Positions 8,361 through 17,537 of a stretch of 64,000 bases of DNA are shown piece by piece. A program made the translations under genes and the position numbers. The DNA is taken from NCBI GenBank assembly GCA_001464385.1, contig LNFB01000163.1, forward strand, positions 1-64,000, written 5' to 3'. The notes under the pieces are model-generated. The model was not told the origin of the DNA. It did not search any database and saw only the letters and a program-made list of their open reading frames with translations. The stretch comes from Deltaproteobacteria bacterium Ga0077550. Lineage in GTDB: Bacteria > Myxococcota_A > Polyangia > Nannocystales > Nannocystaceae. Numbering within the stretch: the first letter of the stretch is position 1; each line of letters begins with the position of its first letter.

Positions 8361-11300
8361 CTACTCGGCGGCGGCGCCGAGGGTGAGTTCGAAGCGTGTG
8401 TGGAGACTGCGTGTCGGCGGTGTCGCCGAGGTCGGCTCGTCATCGAACGACACCGACGCGCGCAGCGAGGACAGTCGCATCATCAGCGCCGCGATCGGGG
8501 TGTCGTCCGCGACGGGGAGCGGCGGGAAGGCGGGACTGATCGCGCTGCCGTGGATCGGATCGAACACGCCATCGTCGCGCAGACCGTAGTCCACGCGGCC
8601 CTCGGGCGTGACCGGCACGCCGCCGAAGTACGCGAGCGCGAGCGCGCGGAACCTCGCCGGGTCGGTCGCGACGGATGGATCACCGCGCAGGATCGCCTCT
8701 GCGTAGTGCCGCGCGGCCGCCTGCCCGATCTGCGCCTGGCCCTGCAGCGCCCACAGCAGCGCCGTCCAGCCGCCGCCCTGGGGTCGCACGTGGCCCTCGA
8801 TCACGAGCTGCGCGCCGCCGGTGTCGGCCGCGACCGGCCGTCGGGTCTCGTCGGAGAAGCGGTCGATGAGCACCTCGAGGGTCGAGCGCTGCAGGGTTAA
8901 GACGATCGCGCCTCCGACCTGGGCGTAGTACACGGCGAGCGAGTCGGCGAACCGGCGCACGTCGTCCCCGGCGGTCGGCGCGATGCCGACCCGCACCATC
9001 GGCACGTCGCGGTAGGTGGCGATGTTCTCCCAGGTGATCGTCCCCGGTGCGACCTCGTTCGACATGACCCGCAGCGCGGCGAGGGCAGCGACCAGCCCGG
9101 CGGTGCTGTTGATGTCCGCGGCCGCGAACACGGGCACCTTGCCGAGCGCCTGGGCGATCGCGGGCTCGTCCGGCGCCTCGGCCCGCGGCGTCTGCACGTC
9201 GTCCTCGAACAGCGCGATCGCGTCGGTGAGCGCGGCGCGATCGAGCGTGCCGAGCATCACCCACTCGCCGAGCCAGCCGATGCCGAGGTCGGCCTTGCCC
9301 GAGAAGGAGGTCGACATGCGGTCGAGCTCCTTGCGTAGCCGCGTGTCCTTGCCGACCGCCCACACCGCGTGCAACCCATCGTCGATCGCGGGCACGACCA
9401 CGCGCTGCTTGCCGACGATGTCCTCGACGTCGCGGTAGTTGGTGCCCTCGATGAGCGGGAGCACGCGGACGTCGATGCTGGCGCTGTCGCCCTCGAGGTC
9501 GATGCGCACCGCGATCGGATCGATGAACTGTCGCCAGTAGTCCTGGTATTCGCGGGAGAACTGCGCGTACGCGTCGCGCTCGGCCGCGGTCACCTTCGTG
9601 ACCTCCGGCAGGTCGATGCGCGGGCGCAGGGCGTCGGTGCGGCCCCAGATCGAGCGCGCCGCGGACCCGGGCGCGAACTCGATCGCGGCGCCGTCGTGGT
9701 GCGCGAGCTCGGCGGGCAGGAGCACGCCAGCGGCGGTCAGCTCGGCGCTCGACGTCGGCGCGCGGCCGTGCAGCCAGCCGTAGAGCAGCGCCGCGTACCC
9801 CGGCGTCGCCAGCTCCGCGGCCGCCCGCATGCGGCGGGCCTGCTGGATCTTCTGCCTGGGCCCGACGACCTCGGCGACGAACCTGTCGCCGATGAAGGCG
9901 AACGCGTCGTGCGTGCCGGGCTCTCGGGCCAGCATGTAGCGCAGGTCGGGCTCGTCGGCGAGCTTGGGCGTCCGGCCGTCGATCGCATCGAGCACGCGCT
10001 TGCACGCGGCCTCGCTGTTCGACACCACTGCGAGGTTGCCCACCTGCGCGCGGTGCTGTCGCACCTGCCCGAGGGGATCGGCGTGGATCGTGATCGTGTG
10101 GCCGCCGTGGATCACCTCCGTGCGCGCGACGCCAGGGATCTCGGTCTGCCACCGGGTCAGGTGCTTGGTCAGCTCGGCGTCGAAGACGACCTGCGATGCG
10201 ACCTCGAACACGAAGGTCACGTCGCTGCCGTCGCGCAGGTAAGGATCGCTGCCCGTGATCGCGAGGCGCGACACCGCCGTGTGGCCGAGGGCCTTCGCCA
10301 GGCCGCTGCGGCCCAGGCCAAGCTCCCGCTGGTAGCGTTCGGCGAGGTCGCGGACCAGCGGCCGCTCCTCCATCGCGTGGGCCACCGGGGTGATCCACGT
10401 CGACGCCTCGTCGAGGATCCGGAGCATGTCGCGGATGTCGGAGAACCGGACGTACCAGAACTCGGCCGGCACCGCCGCGGCCAGCGGCTCCTCGGACGGC
10501 GGCGTCGTGGTCGAGAGCCCGGCGCGCATCGCCTCGAACGGGTGATCGGCGAGGGCAGGGCCCGCCACCTCGGCGATGGCCACGTCGCGCTTGCCGGTGG
10601 CCGTCGTGATGCCGAGGCCCTTCTCGTACTGCAGCGCCTCCTGCAGCGAGGTCGCCGCGGTGGTCGTGTACATCAGCTGCGAGAGATCGGTGGACGTCTC
10701 GCGGGCCCTCGCCTCGGCGAGCACGGCCGCCGGCGCTGCGGCGCCCGAGCCGACCGCGGCGTGCACCCGGCCCGCGGCGAAGTGGTGGAACGGCGAGCTC
10801 GCCCCGTCGTCGCCGGAGCGCAGCTGGGTCGACAGGGCCTCGGCGAAGCGCCGCGGCAGCTCTGCGTCCTTCGTCGGGGTGCCGGTCGCGGTGAACGGCG
10901 CCGCGAACCACCGGTTGTTCCCGCCCTCGTAGCCGCGGAACCACACCATGCCGGCGAAGGACGTCGATGGGGCCGTGCTCGGGATCGGTCGACGGAGGAT
11001 CACGCGGACGCGGTCGCCGTCGTGGCGAACGGTGAGCAGCGTCTGGGCCTCGCCATCGATCGCCGCGAGCGCGGCCGTGCGGCCGTCGCCCGGCGGCACG
11101 GTGAGCTCGAGCTCGTAGTACTCCGCGTCGCCCGGCAGGTTGTGGACGATGTTGCCCGTCAGCGCGGCCATGGTCGCCGGTCCGTAGCTGCCGGTGCGCA
11201 GCGTCGCGATCGGGCCCTCGGCCGCGGGCGTCGGTGCGCTCGGGGTGGGCGCGGCCGGGCTGCCGGGGCCCGCGGGCGTCGGGGCCGGTGTGCCGCCCTC

Positions 11301-11414
11301 GGCCGGCTTGCTCGCGGACTCGGGCGTCGCAGGGCTGCCGCACGCCAGCAGCGCGAGCGCAGCACTCCCCAGGAACAGAGGTCGGACACGGCGCGGAGCA
11401 GGGCGAGGCGACAT
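8361..11414 (-). CDS. Large lipoprotein of unknown function (about 1017 aa)
   Basis: The chosen ATG (11414) gives a signal peptide ending in the lipobox LLAC at about residue 25; an ATG 12 nt upstream is also possible. A Pro/Ala/Gly linker follows to about residue 65, then an unbroken globular region of some 950 residues. It contains repeated segments of alternating strands and helices, and stretches that resemble the DUF3352 style of secreted myxobacterial and cyanobacterial proteins, but no signature residue proves that. It has few Cys after the lipobox and no repeats of catalytic type. It is probably anchored in the outer or inner membrane facing the periplasm. Its neighbours do not indicate a role. 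Confidence 0.8.
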   Translation of the reverse strand: MSPRPAPRRVRPLFLGSAALALLACGSPATPESASKPAEGGTPAPTPAGPGSPAAPTPSAPTPAAEGPIATLRTGSYGPATMAALTGNIVHNLPGDAEYYELELTVPPGDGRTAALAAIDGEAQTLLTVRHDGDRVRVILRRPIPSTAPSTSFAGMVWFRGYEGGNNRWFAAPFTATGTPTKDAELPRRFAEALSTQLRSGDDGASSPFHHFAAGRVHAAVGSGAAAPAAVLAEARARETSTDLSQLMYTTTAATSLQEALQYEKGLGITTATGKRDVAIAEVAGPALADHPFEAMRAGLSTTTPPSEEPLAAAVPAEFWYVRFSDIRDMLRILDEASTWITPVAHAMEERPLVRDLAERYQRELGLGRSGLAKALGHTAVSRLAITGSDPYLRDGSDVTFVFEVASQVVFDAELTKHLTRWQTEIPGVARTEVIHGGHTITIHADPLGQVRQHRAQVGNLAVVSNSEAACKRVLDAIDGRTPKLADEPDLRYMLAREPGTHDAFAFIGDRFVAEVVGPRQKIQQARRMRAAAELATPGYAALLYGWLHGRAPTSSAELTAAGVLLPAELAHHDGAAIEFAPGSAARSIWGRTDALRPRIDLPEVTKVTAAERDAYAQFSREYQDYWRQFIDPIAVRIDLEGDSASIDVRVLPLIEGTNYRDVEDIVGKQRVVVPAIDDGLHAVWAVGKDTRLRKELDRMSTSFSGKADLGIGWLGEWVMLGTLDRAALTDAIALFEDDVQTPRAEAPDEPAIAQALGKVPVFAAADINSTAGLVAALAALRVMSNEVAPGTITWENIATYRDVPMVRVGIAPTAGDDVRRFADSLAVYYAQVGGAIVLTLQRSTLEVLIDRFSDETRRPVAADTGGAQLVIEGHVRPQGGGWTALLWALQGQAQIGQAAARHYAEAILRGDPSVATDPARFRALALAYFGGVPVTPEGRVDYGLRDDGVFDPIHGSAISPAFPPLPVADDTPIAALMMRLSSLRASVSFDDEPTSATPPTRSLHTRFELTLGAAAE

Positions 11415-11499
11415 GCCGCCGAGCATGCCAGCTCGCCCCGCACCGCGCCTGTGAAACGTGTGTGAGACGCACGCCGGCTCGGGCCCGCGCGTTGTCGGG

Positions 11500-11505
11500 T
11501 AGACT
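11500..11505 (+). promoter_or_regulatory. -10-like hexamer TAGACT
   Basis: TAGACT ends 5 nt before the GTG at 11511, again the spacing of a leaderless transcript. Confidence 0.42.
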
Positions 11506-11510
11506 CGCGG

Positions 11511-11981
11511 GTGTCGATGCCCGACGTCGTGTTCACCTCGTCGATCTCGGTCGAGCACCGCGACGAGGTGGAGCGCATCCTGTACTTCAACGACAACCAG
11601 GCCAAGGTCGTCGGCGCGGTCGAGGTCGTGACCGCGCGCTACGGCATGCCGCGGATCCGAGTGATCGCCGATCGCCTGTGCATCGCGATGGAGCAGCACG
11701 AGCCGCAGACGCTGTTCGCCGTCGCGGTCGAGGGCGAGCGCGCGACCCCCATCGGCGCCGCGGTGTACCTGCGCGAGGGCGACACCCTCCAGGTGCTGTT
11801 CGTCGCGGTGCGCGAGGACTATTGCAGCGACGGCGAGCAAGGCGACGTCGGCCTCCTGCGCCGCATCGTCGCCGAGCTCACCGGGATCGCCCGGCGCGTC
11901 CGCGGCGTCACGGCGCTGTCGATCTACTTCGGTCGGCCGACGCCGACCCGGATCGTCATTCGCCGACCGGCTCGATCGTGA
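11511..11981 (+). CDS. Small soluble protein, possibly GNAT-fold, unassigned
   Basis: A 156-aa protein; GTG at 11511 fits the -10 hexamer, with an ATG two codons later as the alternative. The sequence alternates strands and helices. Its second half (TLQVLFVAVREDY ... GLLRRIVAEL) looks like the core strand and acetyl-CoA-binding helix of a GNAT acyltransferase, but the diagnostic R/Q-x-x-G-x-G/A loop is not clear. No signal peptide is present. Its 3' end overlaps the convergent lipoprotein gene by 26 nt (11956-11981). A conserved hypothetical protein is the safe label. Confidence 0.62.
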   Translation: MSMPDVVFTSSISVEHRDEVERILYFNDNQAKVVGAVEVVTARYGMPRIRVIADRLCIAMEQHEPQTLFAVAVEGERATPIGAAVYLREGDTLQVLFVAVREDYCSDGEQGDVGLLRRIVAELTGIARRVRGVTALSIYFGRPTPTRIVIRRPARS

Positions 11982-12699
11982 CGACGACGGGGTCGTCGTC
12001 GCGGCTCGCCGGCTCGGTCGGGGCCCACATCGTGCCATGCCAGAGATCCGCGCCGGCATCGTCGATGCCGCGGATCGACATCGCGTCGGGGACGGTCATC
12101 GACGGGCGCAGGCCCTCGGCGCACCCGGCCGTCGCGGCCGTCGGGATCGGCCCGAACAGCAGCGGCTTGGCCCCGAGCTCGGCCATGGTCTCGTAGGTGA
12201 TGGTCAGGCTCTGCACGACGTCGAAGCGCTGCGTGATCCAGACGATGCTGCACTCGGCGTGGGTGCCGAACAGCGGCGAGCACAGCAGGTCCTCCCAGGC
12301 CTCGCCGCCCATCATCGAGTCGCCGAAGATCGGGCCGCCTTGCTCGCCGAACTGCTGCAGGTCGGGGTTGGCCTCGTAGAACGACACCAGGCACTCGCCG
12401 TACTCCATCGCGACGACGACGGTCGCGGTGTTGTCGAGGATCGCCGGGTCGGCCGCGCTCGCGGGCACCTCGAACTCCAGCTTGATGTAGCCGTGGGCGT
12501 ACGGCCAGTCGTCCATCGGCGCGCCGGTCGATTCGCCCGAGCCCGACTCGCTGCCGTCGCTGGTGCTCGCGGGCTCGCCGGTGCCGGTGGACTCCGCGGC
12601 CGGACTCGACGCGTCACCGCAGCCGGAGACGAACGCGCAGGCGAACGCGAACGCGGCGAAGTGACACGGCAGCGTGCGAAGGCATCGTGGGCTCGACAT
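11956..12699 (-). CDS. Lipoprotein with STG/SDG-rich linker, unknown function
   Basis: A 247-aa lipoprotein. Lipobox VSGC at about residue 26 is followed by a 35-residue Ser/Thr/Gly/Glu linker of the kind seen across this window. The globular part (about 65-247) is beta-rich and has four Cys, so disulfides are likely. No enzyme motif is evident. The ATG at 12699 was chosen because it gives a proper signal peptide and is preceded at 10 nt by TAGCAT. The 3' end overlaps the plus-strand gene at 11511-11981. Confidence 0.78.
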   Translation of the reverse strand: MSSPRCLRTLPCHFAAFAFACAFVSGCGDASSPAAESTGTGEPASTSDGSESGSGESTGAPMDDWPYAHGYIKLEFEVPASAADPAILDNTATVVVAMEYGECLVSFYEANPDLQQFGEQGGPIFGDSMMGGEAWEDLLCSPLFGTHAECSIVWITQRFDVVQSLTITYETMAELGAKPLLFGPIPTAATAGCAEGLRPSMTVPDAMSIRGIDDAGADLWHGTMWAPTEPASRDDDPVVVTIEPVGE

Positions 12700-12709
12700 G
12701 GATGCAGCG

Positions 12710-12715
12710 ATGCTA
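12710..12715 (-). promoter_or_regulatory. -10-like hexamer TAGCAT
   Basis: TAGCAT lies 10 nt before the ATG at 12699, predicting a 5' leader of only a few nucleotides. Confidence 0.35.
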
Positions 12716-12904
12716 CGTCCGGGCAGGCGCGCCGTGGAAGTGCCCTCGGACCGGGGCGAACGGAGGCCCGCAGCCGGCGCGTGCGCGGCGGATCGCGGCA
12801 TCGGTGTCATGACCTGGCCGTCGCAGCGCCGGTGGGCGGCCGTGCCGCAGCGGGCCCGCACGCCGCGCTTGGAACGAATCACCGGCTGGCGCGTGAACAG
12901 GATC

Positions 12905-13699
12905 ATGACCACCGAGAACTCCGGTCTCCTCGCGCTCGCCGAGCTGCGCGCGATGGAGTCGAACCGGCTGGCGCAGATCGAGGCGACGCGCGTCGAGGCG
13001 GCGCGCGCACGGGCGGCAGAGCACGAGGAGTCGCAGCGCCGCGCGGCGGAGGATGCGATGCTCACCGCCGCGGCCGAGCGCGAGGCAGCGCGACGGGCTC
13101 TCGAGCAGCGCCGAGCGCTCGAGCTCGAGGAGCAGCGCCGCGTCGATCGGATCGCCGCGCAGGCTCGGATCGACCAGCAGGAGCGACTGCGTGCCGAGGC
13201 CGCGCGGCTCGAGCGGCAGATGCGAGCCGCCGAGCGGGCCTCGACGCCGCGGTGGCCCTACGCGGTGATCCCCGTGCTGGTGGCGGTGTTCGGTTTCGCG
13301 GCGGTGAAGACGTGGCATGACAGCGGCGAGGCCGAGCGGCTCGCGCAGGCGAACGCGGCGGATCGCAGCAGCTACGAGCAGCAGATGGCGGCGGTGGCGG
13401 GGCGGCTCGACGCGCTCGCGGCCAAGCAGCAGCGCCTCGAGCAGGAGCGCAGCGAGCTCGAGCGCAAGCTCGCCGCGGCCGCCAGCGACGCGGAGCGCGA
13501 CGCGATCACGGCGCGCGTCGAGGCGATCGATCGCGAGCTCGACGCGGCACCGAAGCCTGGGACCACGAAGCCCACGAAGACGAAGCCGAAGGACTCGAAG
13601 GCGAAGCCGCCCGCCGTGAAGGTGCCGACCGGCGAGACGCCGCCGACGCGCAAGCCCATCGTCGTCGGGGACGGCACGGATCCCCTCGACGGGCTGTGA
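12905..13699 (+). CDS. Coiled-coil protein with one internal transmembrane helix
   Basis: A 264-aa protein. Residues 12-113 form a long charged coiled coil rich in Glu, Ala and Arg. A single hydrophobic helix at 117-136 (WPYAVIPVLVAVFGFAAV) is followed by a second coiled coil at 141-213 and a Lys/Pro/Thr-rich tail. The plan resembles bitopic scaffold or tether proteins with the first coil in the cytoplasm, which is inference. The ATG at 12905 has a weak AGGA-type ribosome site; a GTG four codons upstream is an alternative. The 205-nt gap to the divergent lipoprotein gene must hold its promoter. Confidence 0.75.
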   Translation: MTTENSGLLALAELRAMESNRLAQIEATRVEAARARAAEHEESQRRAAEDAMLTAAAEREAARRALEQRRALELEEQRRVDRIAAQARIDQQERLRAEAARLERQMRAAERASTPRWPYAVIPVLVAVFGFAAVKTWHDSGEAERLAQANAADRSSYEQQMAAVAGRLDALAAKQQRLEQERSELERKLAAAASDAERDAITARVEAIDRELDAAPKPGTTKPTKTKPKDSKAKPPAVKVPTGETPPTRKPIVVGDGTDPLDGL

Positions 13700-13711
13700 G
13701 GGCGTTCGTCG

Positions 13712-14428
13712 TCAGCTCCGGGCGCGCACCTGCAGCACGTACTGGAACGGCAGCAGGTCGTGGTCCTCGGAGGCCGCCTCGAAGCCGGCCTGCACCAGCT
13801 CGGCGGTCAGCGCGGCCGCGGAGAGCCGGTGCTCGCGCGGAGGACCCGGCGCGTCGTCCGGCGCGTCGGGCTCGAAGTCGACGATGACGATCCGACCACC
13901 TGGCCGCAGCTGCGAGCGCACGCGCTCGAAGAACGCGACGCGACCCTGGACGTGGTGGGCGACGTCGCACAGGAGCACGACGTCGGCGGGCTCGGGCAGC
14001 GCCGGATCGTCGGCGCGTCCGAGCACGGCGACGACGTTGGCGACGCCCTCGCGCTTCGCCCGTTCCTCGAGGTAGCGGACCATGTCGGGCTCGACGTCCG
14101 AGGCCAGCACCTTGCCGTCGGGGACGGCCTTGGCCAGGCGCATCGCGAAGTAGCCGGTGCCGGCGCCGACGTCCGCGACGACGTCGCCGGGCGCGAGCCG
14201 CATCGCGGCGATCACCGCGTCGGGCTTCTGCCACGCGTCGCGCGACGGGTCGTCGAACCGCTTGGCCCACTGCTCGGCGTCCTCGAAGCGGTGGTTCATC
14301 GCGTGCATCCGGTGGCTGTGCTCGTGGCCGTGCGGCGGCCCGCCCAGCGGGGGCGCCGTGTCATCGGGCGCGTGCCCATCGCGGTGACAGCCGGTCGTCA
14401 TGAGGACACCCAGGAGGAAGCGGCGCAT
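13712..14428 (-). CDS. Exported or lipoprotein class I SAM-dependent methyltransferase
   Basis: A 238-aa protein with a short leader (MRRFLLGVLMTTGC), whose Cys14 looks like a lipidation site although Thr at -3 is unusual. A His-rich stretch follows (HGHEHSHRMHAMNH). From about residue 48 the sequence is a Rossmann methyltransferase: DAWQKP, motif I VADVGAGTGYF (about 85-95), acidic residue in ASDVEP, and post-I LLCDVAHHV. The family is known in deltaproteobacteria and often carries export signals, which is puzzling because SAM is cytoplasmic. It starts 4 nt after the permease gene's end, so it is probably the last gene of the ABC operon. A second such protein is at 62468-63916. Confidence 0.8.
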   Translation of the reverse strand: MRRFLLGVLMTTGCHRDGHAPDDTAPPLGGPPHGHEHSHRMHAMNHRFEDAEQWAKRFDDPSRDAWQKPDAVIAAMRLAPGDVVADVGAGTGYFAMRLAKAVPDGKVLASDVEPDMVRYLEERAKREGVANVVAVLGRADDPALPEPADVVLLCDVAHHVQGRVAFFERVRSQLRPGGRIVIVDFEPDAPDDAPGPPREHRLSAAALTAELVQAGFEAASEDHDLLPFQYVLQVRARS

Positions 14429-14432
14429 GGAC

Positions 14433-15602
14433 TCACCCCTTCATCGCTTCGATGGGGGCGGTGCGCGCGGCACGGATCGCCGGGAGGAACCCGCCGAGCA
14501 CGCCCATGACCCCGCCGAAGATGATCGACCGGAGGATGATCTCCGGCGTCGCCGTGAACTGGAACGTGATCTCCGAGAACGTCGTGAAGTTCAGCATCGA
14601 GAACTTCACCAGGCCCATGCCGAGCGAGGCCAGGGTGCCGAGCGACGCGCCGAGCAGCGCCAGCAGCACCGACTCGAGCAGGAACGAGAACATGATCGCG
14701 CTGCGCGAGAAGCCGAGCGCCCGCAGCACGCCGATCTCGCGCTTGCGGTGCGCGACCGAGCCATACATCGTGATCATGGCGCCGATCATCGCGCCGATCG
14801 AGAAGAACACGGCGATGAGCGTGCCCATCGCGATGATGAAGATCGACGTGTTCTCCGACTGCTTGCGGTAGAAATCGGGCTCGGCCAGCACCTCGAGGCC
14901 GAGCTGCTTGTCGCGCTCGACCGCCACCTCGAAGCCGTCGAACACCGCCGGCGACTCGAGCTTGACACGCACCGAGGACACCACCGCCTCGCGGCCGAAC
15001 GCGGAGCGGACGTACTCGATGTCGCCCCAGACCTCGGACTCGAACGACGAGCCGTTGGCCTCGAAGATGCCGACCACCTTCACCGGCCGCGCCTTGCGGA
15101 GGTCGAGGCTCTGACCGATCTCGAAGCCCTTGAATCGGCCGACGACGCGCGCGCCGACCACGACCTCGTCCGTGCCGGGCGCCGCCATGCGGCCCTCGAT
15201 GATCTTCACCTCCGGCCGGAACACCTGGACCCGGTCGAGCGGCATGCCGCGCAGGGTCGCGTTGCTCTTGCCCTTGCCGTTGGCGAGGTCCTGGAACAGC
15301 ACCACGACGACCTCGCCGAGCACCAGCGGCTGACCGTCGCTGGAGGACTTCACGCCGGGTGCGACCTTGATGAGCGAGATGGCCTTGTCCTCGACGGAGC
15401 TCGGCATCTCGGAGTCGGAGCCCTTGCGCAGCACGATCGCCGTGTCGGCCGAGCCCGATTGGTCGAGCGTGCGCGCGAGGCCCTCGTTGAGCATGAGCGA
15501 CGCGGCGAGGACGAAGACGACCAGGCCCACGCCCAGCGCGGCGGCCATCGTCGTCGTGCGACGCACGAGCAGATTGCGGACGTTGTAGCGGATCGGGACC
15601 AT
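14433..15602 (-). CDS. FtsX/MacB-type ABC transporter permease (second of two)
   Basis: A 389-aa permease. TM1 is at about 18-40, and a large extracytoplasmic domain spans about 45-255. Three helices cluster at the C terminus, about 262-290, 310-340 and 355-375, including a region with RKREIGVLRALGFS, the hallmark contact motif of the FtsX/MacB fold that couples to the ATPase. It follows the first permease with a 16-nt gap. Two permease genes plus one ATPase suggest a heterodimeric MacB/LolCDE-type machine working from the periplasmic side. Whether it moves lipoproteins, lipids or small molecules cannot be decided. Confidence 0.88.
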   Translation of the reverse strand: MVPIRYNVRNLLVRRTTTMAAALGVGLVVFVLAASLMLNEGLARTLDQSGSADTAIVLRKGSDSEMPSSVEDKAISLIKVAPGVKSSSDGQPLVLGEVVVVLFQDLANGKGKSNATLRGMPLDRVQVFRPEVKIIEGRMAAPGTDEVVVGARVVGRFKGFEIGQSLDLRKARPVKVVGIFEANGSSFESEVWGDIEYVRSAFGREAVVSSVRVKLESPAVFDGFEVAVERDKQLGLEVLAEPDFYRKQSENTSIFIIAMGTLIAVFFSIGAMIGAMITMYGSVAHRKREIGVLRALGFSRSAIMFSFLLESVLLALLGASLGTLASLGMGLVKFSMLNFTTFSEITFQFTATPEIILRSIIFGGVMGVLGGFLPAIRAARTAPIEAMKG

Positions 15603-15618
15603 GGGACGTGTTCCTGGG

Positions 15619-16797
15619 CTAGCCGATGCGGCGCAACGCGGTGATGACGTCGAGCTTGCTGGCGCTGTAGGCGGGCACCAGCGCGGCCAGGCCGGCTAGC
15701 GCGACCGCCATGCCGAGCGCCAGCGCGGAGACCGACGTGGGGATCGAGAAGTAGGGGAAGTACGCGCCCATGTTCTCCTCGAGCCAGCGGCCGAGGCCCT
15801 GCTCGACGATGGGGTACGAGATGAGCAGGCCCAGGGCGCCGCCGAGCAGCCCGATGAAGAGTCCCTCCCCGAGGATGAACGTCGCGATGTGCTTGGGCCG
15901 GAACCCGAGCGCCAGCAGCACGCCGTACTCGTGGGTCCGCTCGCGCACCCCCATCGCGATGGTGTTGCCGAGGATGAGCATCATGATGCCGAGGATGACC
16001 AACGACACGATGTCGAGCGCCGAGAGGATCGCCGAGGCGCCGCCCAGGAACTCCATCGTCATCGCCTTCTCGCTCATCGTGCGGGTCTGGATGTCCTGAT
16101 CGTCGAACTTGGCGTCGATGGCCGCCGAGATGTCGGCGGCGCGCGAGGCGTCGTCGACGGTGGAGGCCACCCAGCCGATCATGTCGCGCCGGCCCTCGGG
16201 CAGGGAGTCGTTGAGGTAGTCCCAGTGCGTCAGGAACTGCGCCCGGTCGACCGACTTCTTGGTCGCCTCGTAGACGCCCTCGATCTTGTACTTCCAGTCG
16301 CCGGGGTAGATCGTGCCGGTGAGCGTGACGTCGTCGCCGACCTTCCACCCGAACTGGTTCGCGAGGGCCTCGCCGATGATCGCGCCCTGCCGGTTCTCCT
16401 TCCAGTTCGCGAGCTGATCCGGCGGCACCGACATCTCGGGGTAGACGTCGAAGTAGGTGCCGCTGTCGACCGCCATGGTGGCGAAGAACTCGGTCTCGCG
16501 CGTGGGGTGCTTGTGGCCGACCCAGTTCATGAAGGTCGACGCCTTCACGCCCGGGATGCGGCCGCGGGCGCCGTTGAACTCGTCGAAGTAGCGCTTGGGC
16601 AGCGGCATCACGAAGGTGACGCGGTGGATCGTCGACAGCCGGTCCTGCGCGGCGTTGTCGACCCCCGCCTCCCACGCCGACAGCGTGGTTCGGATCAGCA
16701 CGAACGAGAGGATCGCGATCGCCGTGCCGACCACCGTGAGGATCGTCCGCAGCCAGTTGTGGCCGATGTTCTTGATCGAGAGCCCAGACAGCGTCAT
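15619..16797 (-). CDS. FtsX/MacB-type ABC transporter permease (first of two)
   Basis: A 392-aa protein with the same architecture as its neighbour: TM1 at about 15-37, an extracytoplasmic domain to about 270, then three C-terminal helices. The coupling motif is RERTHEYGVLLALGF at about 295-310. The ATG overlaps the TGA of the ATPase gene (ATGA at 16794-16797), so the two are translationally coupled. It is more similar in plan than in sequence to the second permease, consistent with old duplication and specialisation. Confidence 0.9.
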   Translation of the reverse strand: MTLSGLSIKNIGHNWLRTILTVVGTAIAILSFVLIRTTLSAWEAGVDNAAQDRLSTIHRVTFVMPLPKRYFDEFNGARGRIPGVKASTFMNWVGHKHPTRETEFFATMAVDSGTYFDVYPEMSVPPDQLANWKENRQGAIIGEALANQFGWKVGDDVTLTGTIYPGDWKYKIEGVYEATKKSVDRAQFLTHWDYLNDSLPEGRRDMIGWVASTVDDASRAADISAAIDAKFDDQDIQTRTMSEKAMTMEFLGGASAILSALDIVSLVILGIMMLILGNTIAMGVRERTHEYGVLLALGFRPKHIATFILGEGLFIGLLGGALGLLISYPIVEQGLGRWLEENMGAYFPYFSIPTSVSALALGMAVALAGLAALVPAYSASKLDVITALRRIG

Positions 16798-17537
16798 AGC
16801 AGCTTGCCCTTGTCCAGCTTGCGCAGCACCGTGGCGCGCTCGGCTGCGGCGGGATCGTGGGTGACCATGAGGATGGTCTTGTCGAACTCCTTGTTGAGCC
16901 GCTCGAGCAGGTGCAGGACCTCGTCGGCGCTCTTGCGGTCGAGCTCGCCGGTGGGCTCGTCGGCGACGATGATCTTGGGGTCGTGCACGATGGCCCGGGC
17001 GATGCCGACGCGCTGCTCCTGACCGCCCGAGAGCTGCTGCGGGCGGTGGTGCATGCGGTCCTCGAGGCCGACGACGCGCAGGGCGATCTGCGCCCGCTTC
17101 TTGCGCTCGGAGGAGCCGAGCGAGGTGAGCAGCAGCGGCAGCTCGACGTTCTCGAGGGCCGTGAGCACCGGGATCAGGTTGAAGTGCTGGAACACGAAGC
17201 CGATCGTCTGCGACCGCCAACGGGCGAGCGCGGCGTCGCCCATCGCGCTGACCTCGGTGCCGGCGACCGTGAGCGTGCCCGACGTCGGGCGATCGAGGCC
17301 CGCGATGAGGTTGAGCAGCGTGGTCTTGCCCGAGCCCGACGGGCCCATCAGCGCCTCGAACGAGCCCTCGGCGATCTCGAGGTCGAGCTCGTCGAGCACG
17401 TCGAGCCGCTCCTTCGCGCGCCAGAACGAGCGGACGATCTTGCGGCACACGATGATCGGTGAGCGCTTCGCGGTGGTCGTGTCGGACGCCTTGGCCGAGG
17501 CCTTGGAGGTTTCCGCGGAGGTTGCTTCTTCGCTCAT
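16794..17537 (-). CDS. ABC transporter ATPase of the MacB/LolD type
   Basis: A 247-aa cytoplasmic ATPase. All canonical motifs are present: Walker A GPSGSGKTT (about 68-76), Q-loop FVFQHFNLIP, signature LSGGQEQRVGIARA (about 168-181), Walker B IIVADEPTGELD and switch His in MVTHD. The first 25 residues are a Ser/Thr/Lys/Ala-rich extension not needed for the fold. It overlaps the adaptor gene upstream and the permease gene downstream by 4 nt each. It powers the two FtsX-type permeases. Confidence 0.93.
   Translation of the reverse strand: MSEEATSAETSKASAKASDTTTAKRSPIIVCRKIVRSFWRAKERLDVLDELDLEIAEGSFEALMGPSGSGKTTLLNLIAGLDRPTSGTLTVAGTEVSAMGDAALARWRSQTIGFVFQHFNLIPVLTALENVELPLLLTSLGSSERKKRAQIALRVVGLEDRMHHRPQQLSGGQEQRVGIARAIVHDPKIIVADEPTGELDRKSADEVLHLLERLNKEFDKTILMVTHDPAAAERATVLRKLDKGKLL

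Noticed and set aside
5468-8386. A 972-codon plus-strand open frame opposite the HTTM gene
   Set aside because: It is antisense to a gene with clear domains and its product is an Arg/Glu/His-rich sequence typical of shadow frames in GC-rich DNA.
9369-11465. A 698-codon plus-strand frame opposite the large lipoprotein
   Set aside because: Same reasoning: no export signal or fold, and low-complexity Arg/Gly/Glu composition.
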